Assembly: GCF_000739935.1 (NCBI RefSeq)
Contig: NZ_BBJU01000020.1
Span: 62,001-126,000, forward strand
Length of the DNA stretch: 64,000 nt
From: Agrobacterium rubi TR3 = NBRC 13261
GTDB lineage: Bacteria; Pseudomonadota; Alphaproteobacteria; Rhizobiales; Rhizobiaceae
Direction of reading: 5' to 3'
Under the pieces are notes generated by a model. It had not been told where the DNA came from and ran no database searches. It saw nothing but the letters and a program-made list of their open reading frames with translations. How positions within the stretch are numbered: position 1 is the stretch's first letter; each line of letters starts with the position of its first letter. Positions 9,386 through 18,674 of this stretch are shown here, one piece after another. The translations under genes and the position numbers were made by a program.

Positions 9386-9474
9386 TTCCTGCTCCTAAAA
9401 AAACACCGAACCGGAGACCCCGCAATTGGGTGCTTCAGACAGTTCGATGTTTGAGAATGGTTTGTTTAGAGATG

Positions 9475-9509
9475 AAAAAGCGCACGTGTCGAAAAACAAC
9501 ACATGCGCT
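9475..9509 (-). terminator. Rho-independent terminator of the CsbD gene
   Basis: An 11-bp stem with one mismatch, AGCGCACGTGT / ACACATGCGCT, 9-nt loop; on the minus strand it is followed by TTTTTCATC. It lies 42 bp past the CsbD stop codon. Confidence 0.75.
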
Positions 9510-9550
9510 CTGATTATCATAGTCAGCGTGGTGGCTGACGTACCGAATCG

Positions 9551-9742
9551 TTAGATGCGATCGACGGCGCCTTTTACGGCATCCTTGGCTTTGCCAGTCG
9601 TGGACTGGATTTTGCCCTTGGTTTCCTGCGCTGCACCATCGGCGCGCAGACGGTCGTTGTCCGTTGCCTTGCCAACGCCCTGCTTGACCTTGCCAGCGAC
9701 TTCATTGGCCTTGCCAGCAACTTTATCAGACATGCTACCCAT
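9551..9742 (-). CDS. CsbD family stress protein
   Basis: A 63-residue, hydrophilic, Lys/Ala/Gly-rich protein: [20 protein letters not shown] followed by [20 protein letters not shown], the repeated amphipathic pattern of CsbD/YjbJ proteins. In other bacteria these are abundant in general stress and stationary phase; no biochemical activity is established. GGGAGA 6 nt upstream supports the first ATG rather than the one three codons later. It has its own terminator, so it is probably a single-gene unit. Confidence 0.9.
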   Translation of the reverse strand: MGSMSDKVAGKANEVAGKVKQGVGKATDNDRLRADGAAQETKGKIQSTTGKAKDAVKGAVDRI

Positions 9743-9838
9743 GATGCTTCTCCCTAGTTTTTAAACCAGACTTGGCGCTGGCAACCGGTGTAAAAACGCG
9801 GGCAGTCAAATTTTAGTTCCGCTTAATTTTAAATTCCC

Positions 9839-10519
9839 TCACGCATGACCGGCCTGTGCCGACAGCATTCTGGGATCGACGCCCATCAGGGCAAGAGCGC
9901 GTTCGTATTTGTTGTCCAGCGTTCGATCAAAGATGAGCTCTTCGGACGCCGGGCAGTTGAGCCAGCCATTGTTGGCCATCTCGTTTTCCAGCTGCCCCGC
10001 ACCCCATCCGGCATAGCCCAGAAGCATGGTGGCACGGTCCGGCCCCTGGCCGCTGGAAATGGCCCGCACGATATCCAGCGTCGAGGTAAGCGAGATATCA
10101 TCGCTGACGGGAATGCTGGATTCGCTACTGTAATCATCCGAATGCAGAACGAAGCCCCTGCCCGCTTCCACAGGTCCCCCGCATTGAATGGGGAAGTCGC
10201 GGGTGTGAGTGGGCAGCATGATGGCGTCGGTCTGGTCCATCATTTTCAGATGCAGCAAAACGTCGGTGAAGGTGATCTGCTGGCTGCGGTTGATGATGAA
10301 GCCCATAGCACCCTCATCGGAGTGCGCGCAGATGTAGACCACGGAGCGTTCGAAAGCCCCACCTTCCAATCCCGGCATCGCGATCAGAAAATGGCCATCC
10401 AGGAAGCCTCTCTCTTTCTTGTCCAAAAGGTTCGCAAAGGTCACTGGCGCCTCCGGTCTGCGATCCTGTCGTGACACGGGAACGGCATAGGGGTTGGTCA
10501 TAACGCAAGGATGCGACAT
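9839..10519 (-). CDS. YqgE/AlgH family protein (UPF0301)
   Basis: About 226 residues. After a variable 40-residue N-terminus comes the family core: [54 protein letters not shown], and [22 protein letters not shown]. The family is widespread with no settled function; alginate regulation was proposed in Pseudomonas. The start is uncertain: ATG at 10517-10519 or 10499-10501, neither with a clear ribosome site. It is divergent from the DsbD-like gene, sharing about 85-100 bp of upstream DNA. Confidence 0.88.
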   Translation of the reverse strand: MSHPCVMTNPYAVPVSRQDRRPEAPVTFANLLDKKERGFLDGHFLIAMPGLEGGAFERSVVYICAHSDEGAMGFIINRSQQITFTDVLLHLKMMDQTDAIMLPTHTRDFPIQCGGPVEAGRGFVLHSDDYSSESSIPVSDDISLTSTLDIVRAISSGQGPDRATMLLGYAGWGAGQLENEMANNGWLNCPASEELIFDRTLDNKYERALALMGVDPRMLSAQAGHA

Positions 10520-10602
10520 GCGGGCCAATCAATCAACCGAAAATGATGAATGGGTGAAAATCGTAACTTGGCCCCCGGCGCATGTTAGGCTAGACCGAAA
10601 AC

Positions 10603-11451
10603 ATGAACGCCAAGGACTTTTTCATCATCCGTACATCGCTGCCTGTGCTTGCCCTTATCGTTGCCACAGCTTTCATTCCCAAAATGGCACATGCCGATAC
10701 AACGGAGTGGGCGCAAAGCGAAGGCGGGCGCATGCGTGTTGTCAGCCTGCCTGCCGATGCCAATGGCCGCATTGAGGCGGTGTTGCAGATCGACCTCAAA
10801 CCGGGCTGGATCACCTATTGGCGCGAGCCTGGGGAATCGGGCATTCCGCCGAAGATCACCGTGGAAAAGACGAGCGAGGCAAGCCTCACATCTCTCTCCT
10901 TCCCGGTGCCCAAGCTCATCAAGAACGATGAGATCGAAGATATCGGTTATGACGCGTCGGTGTCGCTCCCCTTCATTCTGCAATCCCAGCCCGGATCGGA
11001 CGACGAAAAGACCCGCCTGACAGCCTTTATCGGCGTGTGCCTGAACATTTGCATTCCCTTCGAGGCGAGCTTCGACATCGCCAAAGGCCAGGGTAACTCG
11101 GCAACGCAGGAAGAGACCGATGCAATCGCTGCAGCAAAAGCCACGTTACCGGCCACTGCCACGGATGATTTCAAGGTTCAGAGTTTCCACATCACGCCTG
11201 ACAAGACGCTTTTGGGCGTGGAGTTGCGCCTGCCGGAAAACGCGCCCAAGGAGACAGAAATCTTTGTTGCCGGACCATCCGGTTACGCCTATTTCGAACC
11301 GCAAAACATGGTGCGCGACAAGCGCAAGCTCTCCTTCTACATGAACATCAAGGGACTGCCGAAATCCTACAATCCGAGAGGGCAGCACTGGACCATTCTG
11401 GTCAAGTCCGGTGATCAGGTCATGGAAGCGCCGCTTGATTTTCCGCAGTGA
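10603..11451 (+). CDS. Exported protein with DsbD N-terminal-like (DsbDn) domain
   Basis: A 282-residue periplasmic protein: hydrophobic signal region at residues 10-30 ending FIPKMAHA, then the fold of the DsbD/ScsB N-terminal domain with WITYWREPGESGIPPKI, SFPVPKLIKNDEIEDIGYDASVSLPF and GVCLNICIPFEA. The CLNIC pair is the redox-type cysteine pair of this domain. The transmembrane and thioredoxin parts of full DsbD are missing, as in the rhizobial proteins annotated protein-disulfide reductase DsbD domain protein. A peroxiredoxin gene follows, which suits a thiol-redox role but does not prove it. Confidence 0.85.
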   Translation: MNAKDFFIIRTSLPVLALIVATAFIPKMAHADTTEWAQSEGGRMRVVSLPADANGRIEAVLQIDLKPGWITYWREPGESGIPPKITVEKTSEASLTSLSFPVPKLIKNDEIEDIGYDASVSLPFILQSQPGSDDEKTRLTAFIGVCLNICIPFEASFDIAKGQGNSATQEETDAIAAAKATLPATATDDFKVQSFHITPDKTLLGVELRLPENAPKETEIFVAGPSGYAYFEPQNMVRDKRKLSFYMNIKGLPKSYNPRGQHWTILVKSGDQVMEAPLDFPQ

Positions 11452-11529
11452 TACATGCCAAAAATCGTGGCGACTTTGTAAAATCATCCTTTATAGTCGC
11501 GCCGCATCATTGCCACAGGAGCGATATTC

Positions 11530-12015
11530 ATGACCATCAAGATTGGCGACAAACTCCCCTCTGCGACCTTCAAAGAAAAGACGGCTGACGGCCCGGTTGA
11601 TACCACCACCGATGCTCTTTTCGGCGGCAAGAAGGTCGTTGTCTTCGCCGTTCCCGGCGCCTTCACCCCAACCTGCTCGCTCAACCATCTTCCCGGCTAT
11701 CTCGAAAACCGTGACGCTATTCTGGCTCGCGGCGTCGATGACATCGCCGTTATCGCCGTCAATGACTGGCACGTCATGGGCGCATGGGCACAATCATCCG
11801 GCGGACAGGGCAAAATCCACTTCCTGGCCGATTGGGACGCCTCCTTCACCAAGTCTCTCGGCCTCGATGCCGATCTTTCCGCAGGCAGCCTCGGCGTGCG
11901 CTCCAAGCGCTACTCCATGCTGGTGGAAGACGGCGTGGTAAAGTCGCTGAACGTAGAAGAAAATCCAGGCCAAGCGACGGTCTCGTCGGCTGCAACCATG
12001 ATCGAACAGCTTTAA
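11530..12015 (+). CDS. Peroxiredoxin, Prx5/PMP20 type
   Basis: A 161-residue thiol peroxidase that reduces hydroperoxides. The active-site motif VPGAFTPTCS puts the peroxidatic cysteine near residue 49; YLENRDAILARGVDDIAVIAVNDWHVMGAW follows as in the atypical 2-Cys/1-Cys Prx5 group. No resolving cysteine is seen elsewhere, which suggests 1-Cys chemistry with a glutathione- or glutaredoxin-type reductant. CACAGGAGCG lies in front of the ATG. A terminator ends the unit. Confidence 0.93.
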   Translation: MTIKIGDKLPSATFKEKTADGPVDTTTDALFGGKKVVVFAVPGAFTPTCSLNHLPGYLENRDAILARGVDDIAVIAVNDWHVMGAWAQSSGGQGKIHFLADWDASFTKSLGLDADLSAGSLGVRSKRYSMLVEDGVVKSLNVEENPGQATVSSAATMIEQL

Positions 12016-12039
12016 GCGGCATCTGTTTTCATTACCGAC

Positions 12040-12068
12040 ATCCCCGGTCTCGTACCGGGGATTTCTTT
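12040..12068 (+). terminator. Rho-independent terminator after the peroxiredoxin gene
   Basis: Perfect 9-bp stem ATCCCCGGT / ACCGGGGAT with a 5-nt loop, followed by TTCTTT, 25 bp past the stop codon. Confidence 0.8.
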
Positions 12069-12219
12069 ATGCAGGGTTCGCGATCCGTCTTTGATGATTT
12101 GAGTCATGCGCTGGTTGTGACCCAATTTCCGCGTTGCTTTTCCGCCGATCCAAAACAGCGCACTCGTCACACCCCTCCCGCAGAAACATCAAAATTTCCC
12201 GCCATTGTTCCGCCGTAAT

Positions 12220-12248
12220 TGTTATACTATTACAGTAACTGTATAACA
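12220..12248 (+). promoter_or_regulatory. 29-nt palindrome, putative Zur operator of troCBA
   Basis: A 14-1-14 inverted repeat with two mismatched pairs: outer arms TGTTATAC / GTATAACA, inner arms TTAC / GTAA around a central A at 12234. TATACT inside the left arm could be the -10 element. It lies 17 bp before the small ORF and 136 bp before troC. In Agrobacterium the zinc repressor Zur is known to control troCBA; AT-rich GTTATA-type dyads are typical Zur/Fur-family sites. Assignment to Zur rather than Mur/Irr is inferred from the neighbouring genes. Confidence 0.6.
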
Positions 12249-12264
12249 TTTTTGTGAGCATCCA

Positions 12265-12387
12265 ATGCTGCATCCTTTCTCCCTCCACCGCTTATTGCGT
12301 CACTCCGTCCCGACCCGCCTCCTCATCGTGACAGTCGTTCTAGTACCGCTTTGGCTTGCCATCGCCTGGGCGGTGCGTCTGTCATGA
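12265..12387 (+). CDS. Small membrane ORF (40 aa) overlapping troC
   Basis: An ATG-initiated 40-codon frame running from just after the operator to a TGA that overlaps the troC ATG as ATGA. The product has a basic N-terminus (HRLLRHSVPTR) and a hydrophobic stretch LLIVTVVLVPLWLAIAWAV that could span the membrane once. The ribosome site is weak (GTGAG 7 nt upstream). The 4-nt overlap with troC, which itself lacks a good Shine-Dalgarno sequence, argues for translational coupling. No relative is recognised; it may be a coupling leader or an accessory subunit of the transporter. Confidence 0.5.
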   Translation: MLHPFSLHRLLRHSVPTRLLIVTVVLVPLWLAIAWAVRLS

Positions 12388-13127
12388 GCGATGCAGCTGT
12401 GTTGACGATCGACAATCTGACGGTGGCGTATGATCGCCATCCCGCCGTGCACCACATCTCGGGTCGCTTCAACGCAGGCAGCCTGACGGCCATTGCCGGG
12501 CCGAATGGCGCGGGCAAATCCACGCTGCTGAAAGCGATCATCGGGGATATCAAAGCCTCCCAGGGCAGCATCACCCATACGTTGAAGCGAGCCGAATTTG
12601 GTTATCTTCCGCAGGCTGCCGATATCAACCGGCGCTTTCCGATCTCGGTGCTGGAAACGGTGGTGCTGGGCGCATGGAAAATGGCGGGCGCCTTCGGCAG
12701 CATCGGCAAAAGAGAGGAAAGGCGGGCGCAGGACGCGCTGGCAACCGTTGGCTTGGCTGGTTTTGAAAACCGCTCCATCAGTGCGCTGTCTGCCGGTCAG
12801 TTTCAGCGCGTGCTGTTTGCCCGGTTGCTGTTGCAGGATGCCAGCGTCATTCTTCTGGACGAACCCTTCACCGCCATCGATGCACGGACGACTCGCGACC
12901 TGCTGGAAATCGTCACCCGCTGGCATGGCGAGGGTCGCACCGTCGTTGCCGTCCTGCATGATTTCGATCAGGTGCGCGCGCATTTTCCCGAAACTCTGCT
13001 GATTGCCCGCGAATTGATCGCCTGGGGGCCGACGCCGCAGGTCATGTCACCGACCAATCTCATGCGCGCTCGCACCATGGCCGAGCGCTGGGATGACAAT
13101 AGCGACGTCTGCGAGCCCGCAGCATGA
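12384..13127 (+). CDS. troC: Zinc/manganese-type ABC transporter, ATP-binding subunit
   Basis: A 247-residue ABC ATPase: Walker A GPNGAGKST at residues 39-47, signature LSAGQ at 135-139 and Walker B VILLDEP at 155-161, plus the H-loop VAVLHD. Sequence and gene order (ATPase, permease, binding protein) match TroCBA, one of the two zinc importers described in Agrobacterium, so the symbol follows that usage; a znuC-like name would also be defensible. ATG at 12384 overlaps the small upstream ORF by 4 nt and its stop overlaps the permease start by 4 nt. Energises metal uptake across the inner membrane. Confidence 0.85.
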   Translation: MSDAAVLTIDNLTVAYDRHPAVHHISGRFNAGSLTAIAGPNGAGKSTLLKAIIGDIKASQGSITHTLKRAEFGYLPQAADINRRFPISVLETVVLGAWKMAGAFGSIGKREERRAQDALATVGLAGFENRSISALSAGQFQRVLFARLLLQDASVILLDEPFTAIDARTTRDLLEIVTRWHGEGRTVVAVLHDFDQVRAHFPETLLIARELIAWGPTPQVMSPTNLMRARTMAERWDDNSDVCEPAA

Positions 13128-13996
13128 CCGCCTACGACATCTTTCTCGCTCCGTTTCAGGATTATGGTTTCATGCGCCGGGCGCTGGTCGCGTGTTTCTG
13201 TCTTGCAGCAGGGGCAAGCCCCATCGGCGTGTTCTTGATGTTGCGCCGCATGAGCCTGATGGGCGATGCGCTTAGCCACGCCATTCTGCCCGGAGCGGCC
13301 ATCGGCTATCTCATCGCCGGATCGCTCTCCTTGACGGCCATGGGCCTTGGCGGCTTGGTTGCCGGGCTATCGGTCGCGCTTCTGTCCGGCATCGTCAGCC
13401 GCATAACCCCGCTCCAAGAAGATGCGAGTTTTGCCAGTTTCTATCTCGCCTCCCTTGCGCTGGGCGTGTTGATCGTTTCCCTGCGCGGATCGAATGTCGA
13501 TCTCCTGCATGTGCTGTTCGGCACGATTCTGGCCATCGACGCGCCAGCGCTCTACCAGATCGGGGCGATCACGTCGCTAACCCTCATCGTTCTCGCCATC
13601 ATCTATCGCCCGTTGGTCACAGAATGCTTCGACCCCGGTTTCTTGAGAGCGGTAGGTGGGCGCGGGCCGATCTATCACGTGGTGTTTCTGGTGTTGGTCG
13701 TCATCAATCTGGTGGCGAGCTTTCAGGCACTGGGCACGCTGATGGCCGTAGGGTTGATGATGCTGCCTGCCGCCATCGCCCAACTGTGGACGCGCAGCCT
13801 GCCCGCCATGCTGGTTCTGGCAGCCCTGAGCGCCGCCATCTCCGGCTATGTCGGCCTCGTTGTGTCCTACCATCTCGAACTGGCTTCGGGACCCACCATC
13901 ATCATGGCTGCAACATGCCTGTACGGGCTGTCCATTCTGGCAGCACCGGCAGGTCTGGCAGGACGCTATTTCACCCGCCCGCACTTGAAGGGCTAA
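13124..13996 (+). CDS. troB: Metal ABC transporter permease (ABC-3 family)
   Basis: A 290-residue inner-membrane protein with about eight hydrophobic helices. ABC-3 marks include GVFLMLRRMSLMGDALSHAILPGAAIGYL, where the D-A-L-S-H element lies in the second membrane region, and GTLMAVGLMMLPAAIAQLW near the C-terminal third. It forms the channel of the zinc/manganese importer with the flanking ATPase and binding protein. Start overlaps the ATPase stop (ATGA). Confidence 0.88.
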   Translation: MTAYDIFLAPFQDYGFMRRALVACFCLAAGASPIGVFLMLRRMSLMGDALSHAILPGAAIGYLIAGSLSLTAMGLGGLVAGLSVALLSGIVSRITPLQEDASFASFYLASLALGVLIVSLRGSNVDLLHVLFGTILAIDAPALYQIGAITSLTLIVLAIIYRPLVTECFDPGFLRAVGGRGPIYHVVFLVLVVINLVASFQALGTLMAVGLMMLPAAIAQLWTRSLPAMLVLAALSAAISGYVGLVVSYHLELASGPTIIMAATCLYGLSILAAPAGLAGRYFTRPHLKG

Positions 13997-14013
13997 CCCC
14001 AGGAGACCTCCCC

Positions 14014-14913
14014 ATGTTGTCCCGTACATCTCTTTTGACTGCCGCTGCCATACCTGCCCTGTTGGCATTCACAGCACCTGTCTCTGCCGCCGAACTCAAG
14101 GCCGTCGCTTCTTTCACGGTGCTGGCCGATGTCGTCAAGCAGGTGGGGGGCAGCCATGTCACCGTCACCAGCCTTGTGAAGCCCGATGGCGATCCGCATG
14201 AATTCGAGCCGTCACCATCGGACGCCAAAAGCCTGAAGGCGGCGGATGTTGTCTTTGTCAGCGGCCTTGGCCTGGAAGGCTGGATGGACCGGCTGATTTC
14301 CGCATCCGGCTATAAGGGAACACCCGTGACAGTGTCGGAGGGCATCACGACACGCAACATGGAAGAGGATGGCAAGACCATCACCGACCCGCATGTCTGG
14401 AACAGCCCTGTTAACGTCAAGGTCTGGGTGAAGAACATCGAAACGACGCTTGCTGCCGCAGATCCGGCCGATGCCCAGGACTTCAAGACCAATGCCGATG
14501 CCTATCTCAAGACGCTGGATGCGCTCGATGCCTTTGCGCACTCCAAGTTCGACACCATTCCAGAGGACCGCCGCAAGGTGCTGACCAGCCACGATGCTTT
14601 CGGTTATTTCGGGCGGGACTATAAGGTGACGTTCCTGTCGCCCTTGGGTGTGTCCACCGAAACGGAAGCTTCTGCCGGAGACGTGGCCAAGCTGATCGAG
14701 CAGATCAAGGCCGAGAATGTGAAGACCTATTTCTTCGAAAACTCGAACGACCCGCGTCTGGTGAAACAGGTGGCCAAGGCAACCGGCGCGAAGCCTGGCG
14801 GTGAGCTTTATGTGGAAGCGCTTTCCAAGGCCAAGGGGCCTGCCCCGACCTATGAGAAGATGTTCCGCTACAATGTCGAGCAACTGGCAGCGGCGATCAA
14901 CAAATCCAGCTAA
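14014..14913 (+). CDS. troA: Metal ABC transporter substrate-binding protein
   Basis: A 299-residue periplasmic cluster A-I binding protein. Signal peptide ends near PVSAAELKAV. Metal ligands can be placed: H in GDPHEFEPSPSD, H in DPHVWN, H in TSHDAFGYF, and an acidic residue in FFENSNDPR. The His-rich loop that marks ZnuA proteins is absent; the loop here is short (NMEEDGKTITDPH), as in TroA/MntC-like proteins. AGGAGA precedes the ATG. It is the last gene of the unit. Confidence 0.88.
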   Translation: MLSRTSLLTAAAIPALLAFTAPVSAAELKAVASFTVLADVVKQVGGSHVTVTSLVKPDGDPHEFEPSPSDAKSLKAADVVFVSGLGLEGWMDRLISASGYKGTPVTVSEGITTRNMEEDGKTITDPHVWNSPVNVKVWVKNIETTLAAADPADAQDFKTNADAYLKTLDALDAFAHSKFDTIPEDRRKVLTSHDAFGYFGRDYKVTFLSPLGVSTETEASAGDVAKLIEQIKAENVKTYFFENSNDPRLVKQVAKATGAKPGGELYVEALSKAKGPAPTYEKMFRYNVEQLAAAINKSS

Positions 14914-14923
14914 GCCACTGAAT

Positions 14924-14954
14924 AAAAAAGAGGTGCAGAGCCGATCTGCACCTC
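14924..14954 (-). terminator. Rho-independent terminator for the Dabb gene, shared with troA
   Basis: Perfect 10-bp stem GAGGTGCAGA / TCTGCACCTC with a 5-nt loop. On the minus strand it is followed by TTTTTTATT, so it ends the 14980-15288 gene; the same hairpin lies 16 bp past the troA stop and could slow transcription from that side, though its plus-strand tail is not T-rich. Confidence 0.8.
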
Positions 14955-14979
14955 GTCTCATCTATCAGATGAAGACCGA

Positions 14980-15288
14980 TCAGGCCGCCATATCAAACAC
15001 CAATAGGCCAGCCGCGCCGCCATCCACGAGGCCCATCAACCGCTCGCCGACATCCATATGTTGAGGGTGCGCCAGATATTCGTCACGCGCTTCGATGCTG
15101 TCGAGCGTTACGACGAAACCATCCATGAAGCCGCCATTCAAGCCTTCGGACGAAACGTTCTGGCCACATTTAACATCGAGTATGCCGGGAATGACGTTTT
15201 TCAGCTCAGTGATGGCATCGAAAATACCCTGCTTTTCACCTGAAGTCGTCGCGGATTTGAAGCGTATGAATACGCAATGCATGATCAT
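14980..15288 (-). CDS. Dabb (stress-responsive A/B barrel) domain protein
   Basis: A 102-residue protein with the dimeric alpha/beta barrel fold: MIMHCVFIRFKS at the start, NVIPGILDVKCGQNVSSEGLNGGFMDGFVVTLDSIEARDEYLAHPQHMDV in the middle (the F/V-V-T-L-D and Y-L-x-H-P-x-H marks of the family) and a VFDMAA end. Members occur in stress responses and as small barrel enzymes; no activity can be given. GAGGGA lies 6 nt before the ATG at 15286-15288; an open frame upstream has no ribosome site. Confidence 0.88.
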   Translation of the reverse strand: MIMHCVFIRFKSATTSGEKQGIFDAITELKNVIPGILDVKCGQNVSSEGLNGGFMDGFVVTLDSIEARDEYLAHPQHMDVGERLMGLVDGGAAGLLVFDMAA

Positions 15289-15407
15289 GAAGTGTCCCTC
15301 GCCTGTTTTGTATTTTGGCAGCAAGATAGGTCTGAAAGCGCGATGCGCAACCCCAAATGCATGTGGGTACGGAAGCGCGCAAAGACGGGCGTGAAAATAC
15401 CCGCCAG

Positions 15408-15848
15408 CTACCGACGTTTGAACGGCTCCATGCCCTTGCGGGCAAGCTCGTCGGCGCGTTCGTTTTCCGGGTGTCCGGCATGACCTTTGACCCAATGCAA
15501 GGTCACCTTGTGGCGCTCTCGCGCCAGTTCCAGCGCCTGCCAAAGCTCGACATTCTTGACGGGTTTGTTGTCAGCTGTCTTCCAGCCTTTTTTCTTCCAG
15601 CCGAAAATCCACTTGGTGATGCCGTCTTTCACATAGGCGCTGTCGGTGTAGAGATCGACTTCGCAGGGTGATTTCAGGGCGTTGAGCGACGAGATGGCCG
15701 CCATCAGCTCCATGCGGTTATTGGTGGTCTCAGCCTCGCCGCCGCACAGTTCCTTTTCTGTCTCGCCGTAGCGAAGAACCGCGCCCCAGCCACCTGGCCC
15801 CGGATTGCCCGAGCAGGCGCCATCGGTGAAAATATCGACATGCTTCAT
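15408..15848 (-). CDS. rnhA: Ribonuclease HI
   Basis: A 146-residue RNase H1 that cuts the RNA strand of RNA-DNA hybrids (R-loops, primers). All catalytic residues are visible: D in [19 protein letters not shown] in NNRMELMA, D in LYTDSAYV and D in ENERADELA, plus the catalytic-loop H in [10 protein letters not shown]. The basic protrusion ([19 protein letters not shown]) is present as in the E. coli enzyme. ATG overlaps the thrB stop by 4 nt, so the two genes are translationally coupled. Confidence 0.97.
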   Translation of the reverse strand: MKHVDIFTDGACSGNPGPGGWGAVLRYGETEKELCGGEAETTNNRMELMAAISSLNALKSPCEVDLYTDSAYVKDGITKWIFGWKKKGWKTADNKPVKNVELWQALELARERHKVTLHWVKGHAGHPENERADELARKGMEPFKRR

Positions 15849-16813
15849 GGTGCGGTCAGTCCATACTCAGCCACATCGCGCACGGCGCGGTGGAAGCGCA
15901 GCTTGCGCAGATATTCTAGCGGGTCTTTCTTGACCACAAGCGCACCCTCCGGCGTCGTCAGCCAGTCGTAAAGACGCGTCAGGAAGAACCGCAGCGCCGA
16001 ACCGCGCGCCAGAAGCGGCAGCGCATCCAGTTCTGCGTCACTCATCGGCCGCACGGACTGGTAGCCCTCCAGCAGCGCCTTGCCCTTGGTCACGTTGTAA
16101 GAACCATCCTTTTCAAAGCACCAGGCGTTGAGGCAGATCGAGACGTCATAGGCCAGCAGATCGTTGCAGGCGAAGTAGAAGTCGATCAGACCCGAGAGAT
16201 CATCACCGAGGAAAAAGACGTTGTCCTGGAACAGGTCGGCGTGGATCACGCCAGCGGGCAAGTCTTTCGGCCAGTGAGCAGCGAGATCATCGAGATCGGC
16301 TCGGATTTCCTGCTGCAACCCCTTTTCGACCTCATCGGCGCGGGCTTCCGACTTATCCCACAGAACCTTCCAGCCTTCGACAGAGAGCGCGTTGGGGCGT
16401 TTGAGCTCGAAGCCCTCGCCCGCCAGGTGCATGGCGGCCAGCGCCTTGCCCACCTCCCGGCAATGGCGCGCTTCCGGTTTGCGCAGCCACATGCCTTCCA
16501 GAAACGAGATGAGCGCAGCCGGACGACCCGACAGTTCGCCAAGCAGCTCGCCATCGTGACGGGGCAGCGGTAGCGGGCACGACAGGCCTTTTGCAAACAG
16601 ATGCTGCTTCAGCCCCAAGAAAAACGGTAGGTCTGATTTCTCGACGCGCTTTTCATAAAGCGTCAGGATCAGCGGCTCCTTGGTGGTATGCAGCAGAAAA
16701 TTGGTGTTTTCGACGCCCTCGGCAATGCCCTTGTAGGAGGTCAACTCACCGACATCATATTGCGTGAGAAAATGCTTCAGATCGTCTTCGCTGATATCGG
16801 TATAGACTGCCAA
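15845..16813 (-). CDS. thrB: Homoserine kinase (ThrB, aminoglycoside phosphotransferase fold)
   Basis: A 322-residue kinase making O-phosphohomoserine, substrate of the thrC product encoded at 2-3.4 kb. It belongs to the APH-fold ThrB type found in alphaproteobacteria and pseudomonads, not the GHMP type: [28 protein letters not shown] holds the catalytic-loop D and the metal-binding ID, and NTNFLL is the nucleotide loop. Length is normal. It lies 36 bp downstream of ispH and overlaps rnhA. Confidence 0.96.
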   Translation of the reverse strand: MAVYTDISEDDLKHFLTQYDVGELTSYKGIAEGVENTNFLLHTTKEPLILTLYEKRVEKSDLPFFLGLKQHLFAKGLSCPLPLPRHDGELLGELSGRPAALISFLEGMWLRKPEARHCREVGKALAAMHLAGEGFELKRPNALSVEGWKVLWDKSEARADEVEKGLQQEIRADLDDLAAHWPKDLPAGVIHADLFQDNVFFLGDDLSGLIDFYFACNDLLAYDVSICLNAWCFEKDGSYNVTKGKALLEGYQSVRPMSDAELDALPLLARGSALRFFLTRLYDWLTTPEGALVVKKDPLEYLRKLRFHRAVRDVAEYGLTAP

Positions 16814-16849
16814 TTTGTGATCTCTTATGCGGGAAAAAGATGTTTGGGA

Positions 16850-17896
16850 TCAAACCGCGGGCGTCGGTTTAGGCGGCAGAGCGTCGCTTGCGGTGCCGTT
16901 GACGAAGGCCATGTCCTGCGTGGTCAGTTCGATATCGCGCAATTCGCGGTTGACAAGAAAGTGCTCGGTTTCTTCGACCGTCACGGCGAGATCCAGCGTC
17001 GTCTCGTAGCGCGCCTTGAAGGCCTGGATGATCTCGTCGACGATGACCTCGGGCGCAGAGGCACCGGCAGACAGACCAACCGTCTGCACGTCGCCGATCT
17101 CATTCCAGTCGATTTCGGCGGCGCGCTGCACCAGCACTGAGCGCTTGGCACCGGCGCGCAACGCCACTTCCACCAGCCGCTTGGAGTTGGAGGAATTCGG
17201 CGCACCGACGACGATGAACAAGTCGCAACCGGGTGCCGCCTGCTTTACCGCGTCCTGGCGATTGGTGGTGGCGTAACAAATGCTGTCTGCCGCAGGGGCC
17301 TGCATGGCTGGAAAACGTTCCTGAAGCTTGGCGATGACGCCTGCCGTGTCGTCCACGGATAGCGTCGTCTGCGTGACGAAACCCAGGTTTTCCGTATCGA
17401 CCGGCTGATAGCGAGCGGCGTCCTCTACCGTATCGACGAGCGATACCGAGCCTTCCGGCAATTGGCCCATGGTGCCGATGACCTCAGGGTGACCTGCATG
17501 GCCGATGAGAACCACATGGCGACCAAGGCGCTGGTGGCGCATCGCTTGTTTGTGGACCTTGGAGACCAGCGGGCAGGTCGCGTCTAGATAAAACAGGTTT
17601 CTAGCCTGAGCATCCTCGGGCACGGATTTCGGCACACCATGGGCGGAAAACACCACGGGCTGCTGGCGGTGCTCTGGCGGAATTTCGTTCAGTTCTTCCA
17701 CGAAAATCGCGCCCTTGGCTTCCAGCCCTTCCACGACATAGCGGTTATGGACGATTTCGTGACGGACATAGACGGGAGCGCCATAGGCCTTCAAGGCCAG
17801 AACGACGATCTGAATGGCGCGGTCGACACCGGCACAAAAGCCGCGCGGGCCGCAAAGCCTGATCGTCAGAGGCGGTTTGGAAACGGCAATATTCAT
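16850..17896 (-). CDS. ispH: 4-hydroxy-3-methylbut-2-enyl diphosphate reductase
   Basis: A 348-residue [4Fe-4S] enzyme for the last step of the MEP isoprenoid pathway, giving IPP and DMAPP; dxs, the first step, is at 45 kb. The three cluster cysteines are visible in [17 protein letters not shown] and [10 protein letters not shown], and the substrate-pocket motifs IVHN, HGHAG-like [14 protein letters not shown] and NSSNS are intact. The C-terminal 30 residues are an extension rich in Pro and Ala. GGAGAAGG precedes the ATG. Confidence 0.97.
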   Translation of the reverse strand: MNIAVSKPPLTIRLCGPRGFCAGVDRAIQIVVLALKAYGAPVYVRHEIVHNRYVVEGLEAKGAIFVEELNEIPPEHRQQPVVFSAHGVPKSVPEDAQARNLFYLDATCPLVSKVHKQAMRHQRLGRHVVLIGHAGHPEVIGTMGQLPEGSVSLVDTVEDAARYQPVDTENLGFVTQTTLSVDDTAGVIAKLQERFPAMQAPAADSICYATTNRQDAVKQAAPGCDLFIVVGAPNSSNSKRLVEVALRAGAKRSVLVQRAAEIDWNEIGDVQTVGLSAGASAPEVIVDEIIQAFKARYETTLDLAVTVEETEHFLVNRELRDIELTTQDMAFVNGTASDALPPKPTPAV

Positions 17897-17921
17897 TCCT
17901 TCTCCTTCAGCCTCCCGTGCG

Positions 17922-18674
17922 TCATTCCCTGGAATTTCTTACGCCCCGGACATAGGCAAAACCGACCACGATGACAAGAGCGAGCGCCAATCCGTACCAT
18001 GTAATCGCATATTGAAGGTGATTATTCGGCAGATCGATGAGCGTCACGCCGCCCTTCGGCCAGCCGCCGGGGTTGGGTGCATCGTTGGCATCCACGAAAA
18101 ACGGCAGAACCTGATCGGGTGGCAGAGCAGCGCTTCTTGCCATCGCCGACAGGTCTTTCCAGTAGTAGATATTCTTGCCCGGTTCATTGTCCGGCAGAAG
18201 GCTGGAGGGCTTTGCATCAAGCCGCGCGCGCGCCAGACCTTCGACGGTCACCAACCCTTCGACTTCACCCTCGGCCCGCTTTGCGGGGTCTTTCATGTCA
18301 TAGAGCACGAAACCGCGATTGATGAAGATCGACCGTCCATCCACAAGGCGAAGCGGCGTGTAAATGTAATAGCCCGTCTGTCCCTGGAACGTCGCGAAGA
18401 AATGCTGCTCCTTGGCATGATCGAAGGTGCCGGAAACTGTCACGGTCCGATATTCGATATCGTCGCCGGATTTGGCCATCGCCTCGATCTGGGCGAGCGG
18501 TGCGGCAGGAGCCTGTGTCCGCTGCTGAATATCGGCGAGCAGCGCCTCCTTCCAGTACATGCGCTTGACCTGCCATGTGCCCAGCGCCAGCAGAAGCACC
18601 AGCGCCAACAGCACCAAGGGGGCGGCAAACCACATGCGGCGATGATTCGGCTTGAGGGTCTTGCTATCAGTCAC
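17922..18674 (-). CDS. SURF1 family cytochrome oxidase assembly protein
   Basis: A 250-residue inner-membrane protein with one helix at each end ([20 protein letters not shown] and [17 protein letters not shown]) and a large periplasmic domain, the SURF1 layout. [35 protein letters not shown] and [12 protein letters not shown] are family motifs. SURF1 helps insert heme a into subunit I of aa3 oxidase, matching the cta genes upstream. The start is taken as GTG at 18672-18674, overlapping the upstream stop by 8 nt; an ATG 24 nt earlier lies deeper inside that gene. Confidence 0.92.
   Translation of the reverse strand: MTDSKTLKPNHRRMWFAAPLVLLALVLLLALGTWQVKRMYWKEALLADIQQRTQAPAAPLAQIEAMAKSGDDIEYRTVTVSGTFDHAKEQHFFATFQGQTGYYIYTPLRLVDGRSIFINRGFVLYDMKDPAKRAEGEVEGLVTVEGLARARLDAKPSSLLPDNEPGKNIYYWKDLSAMARSAALPPDQVLPFFVDANDAPNPGGWPKGGVTLIDLPNNHLQYAITWYGLALALVIVVGFAYVRGVRNSRE

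Noticed and set aside
12067..12288. 73-codon minus-strand frame across the zinc operator
   Set aside because: No ribosome site, crosses both terminator and operator, and product resembles no family.
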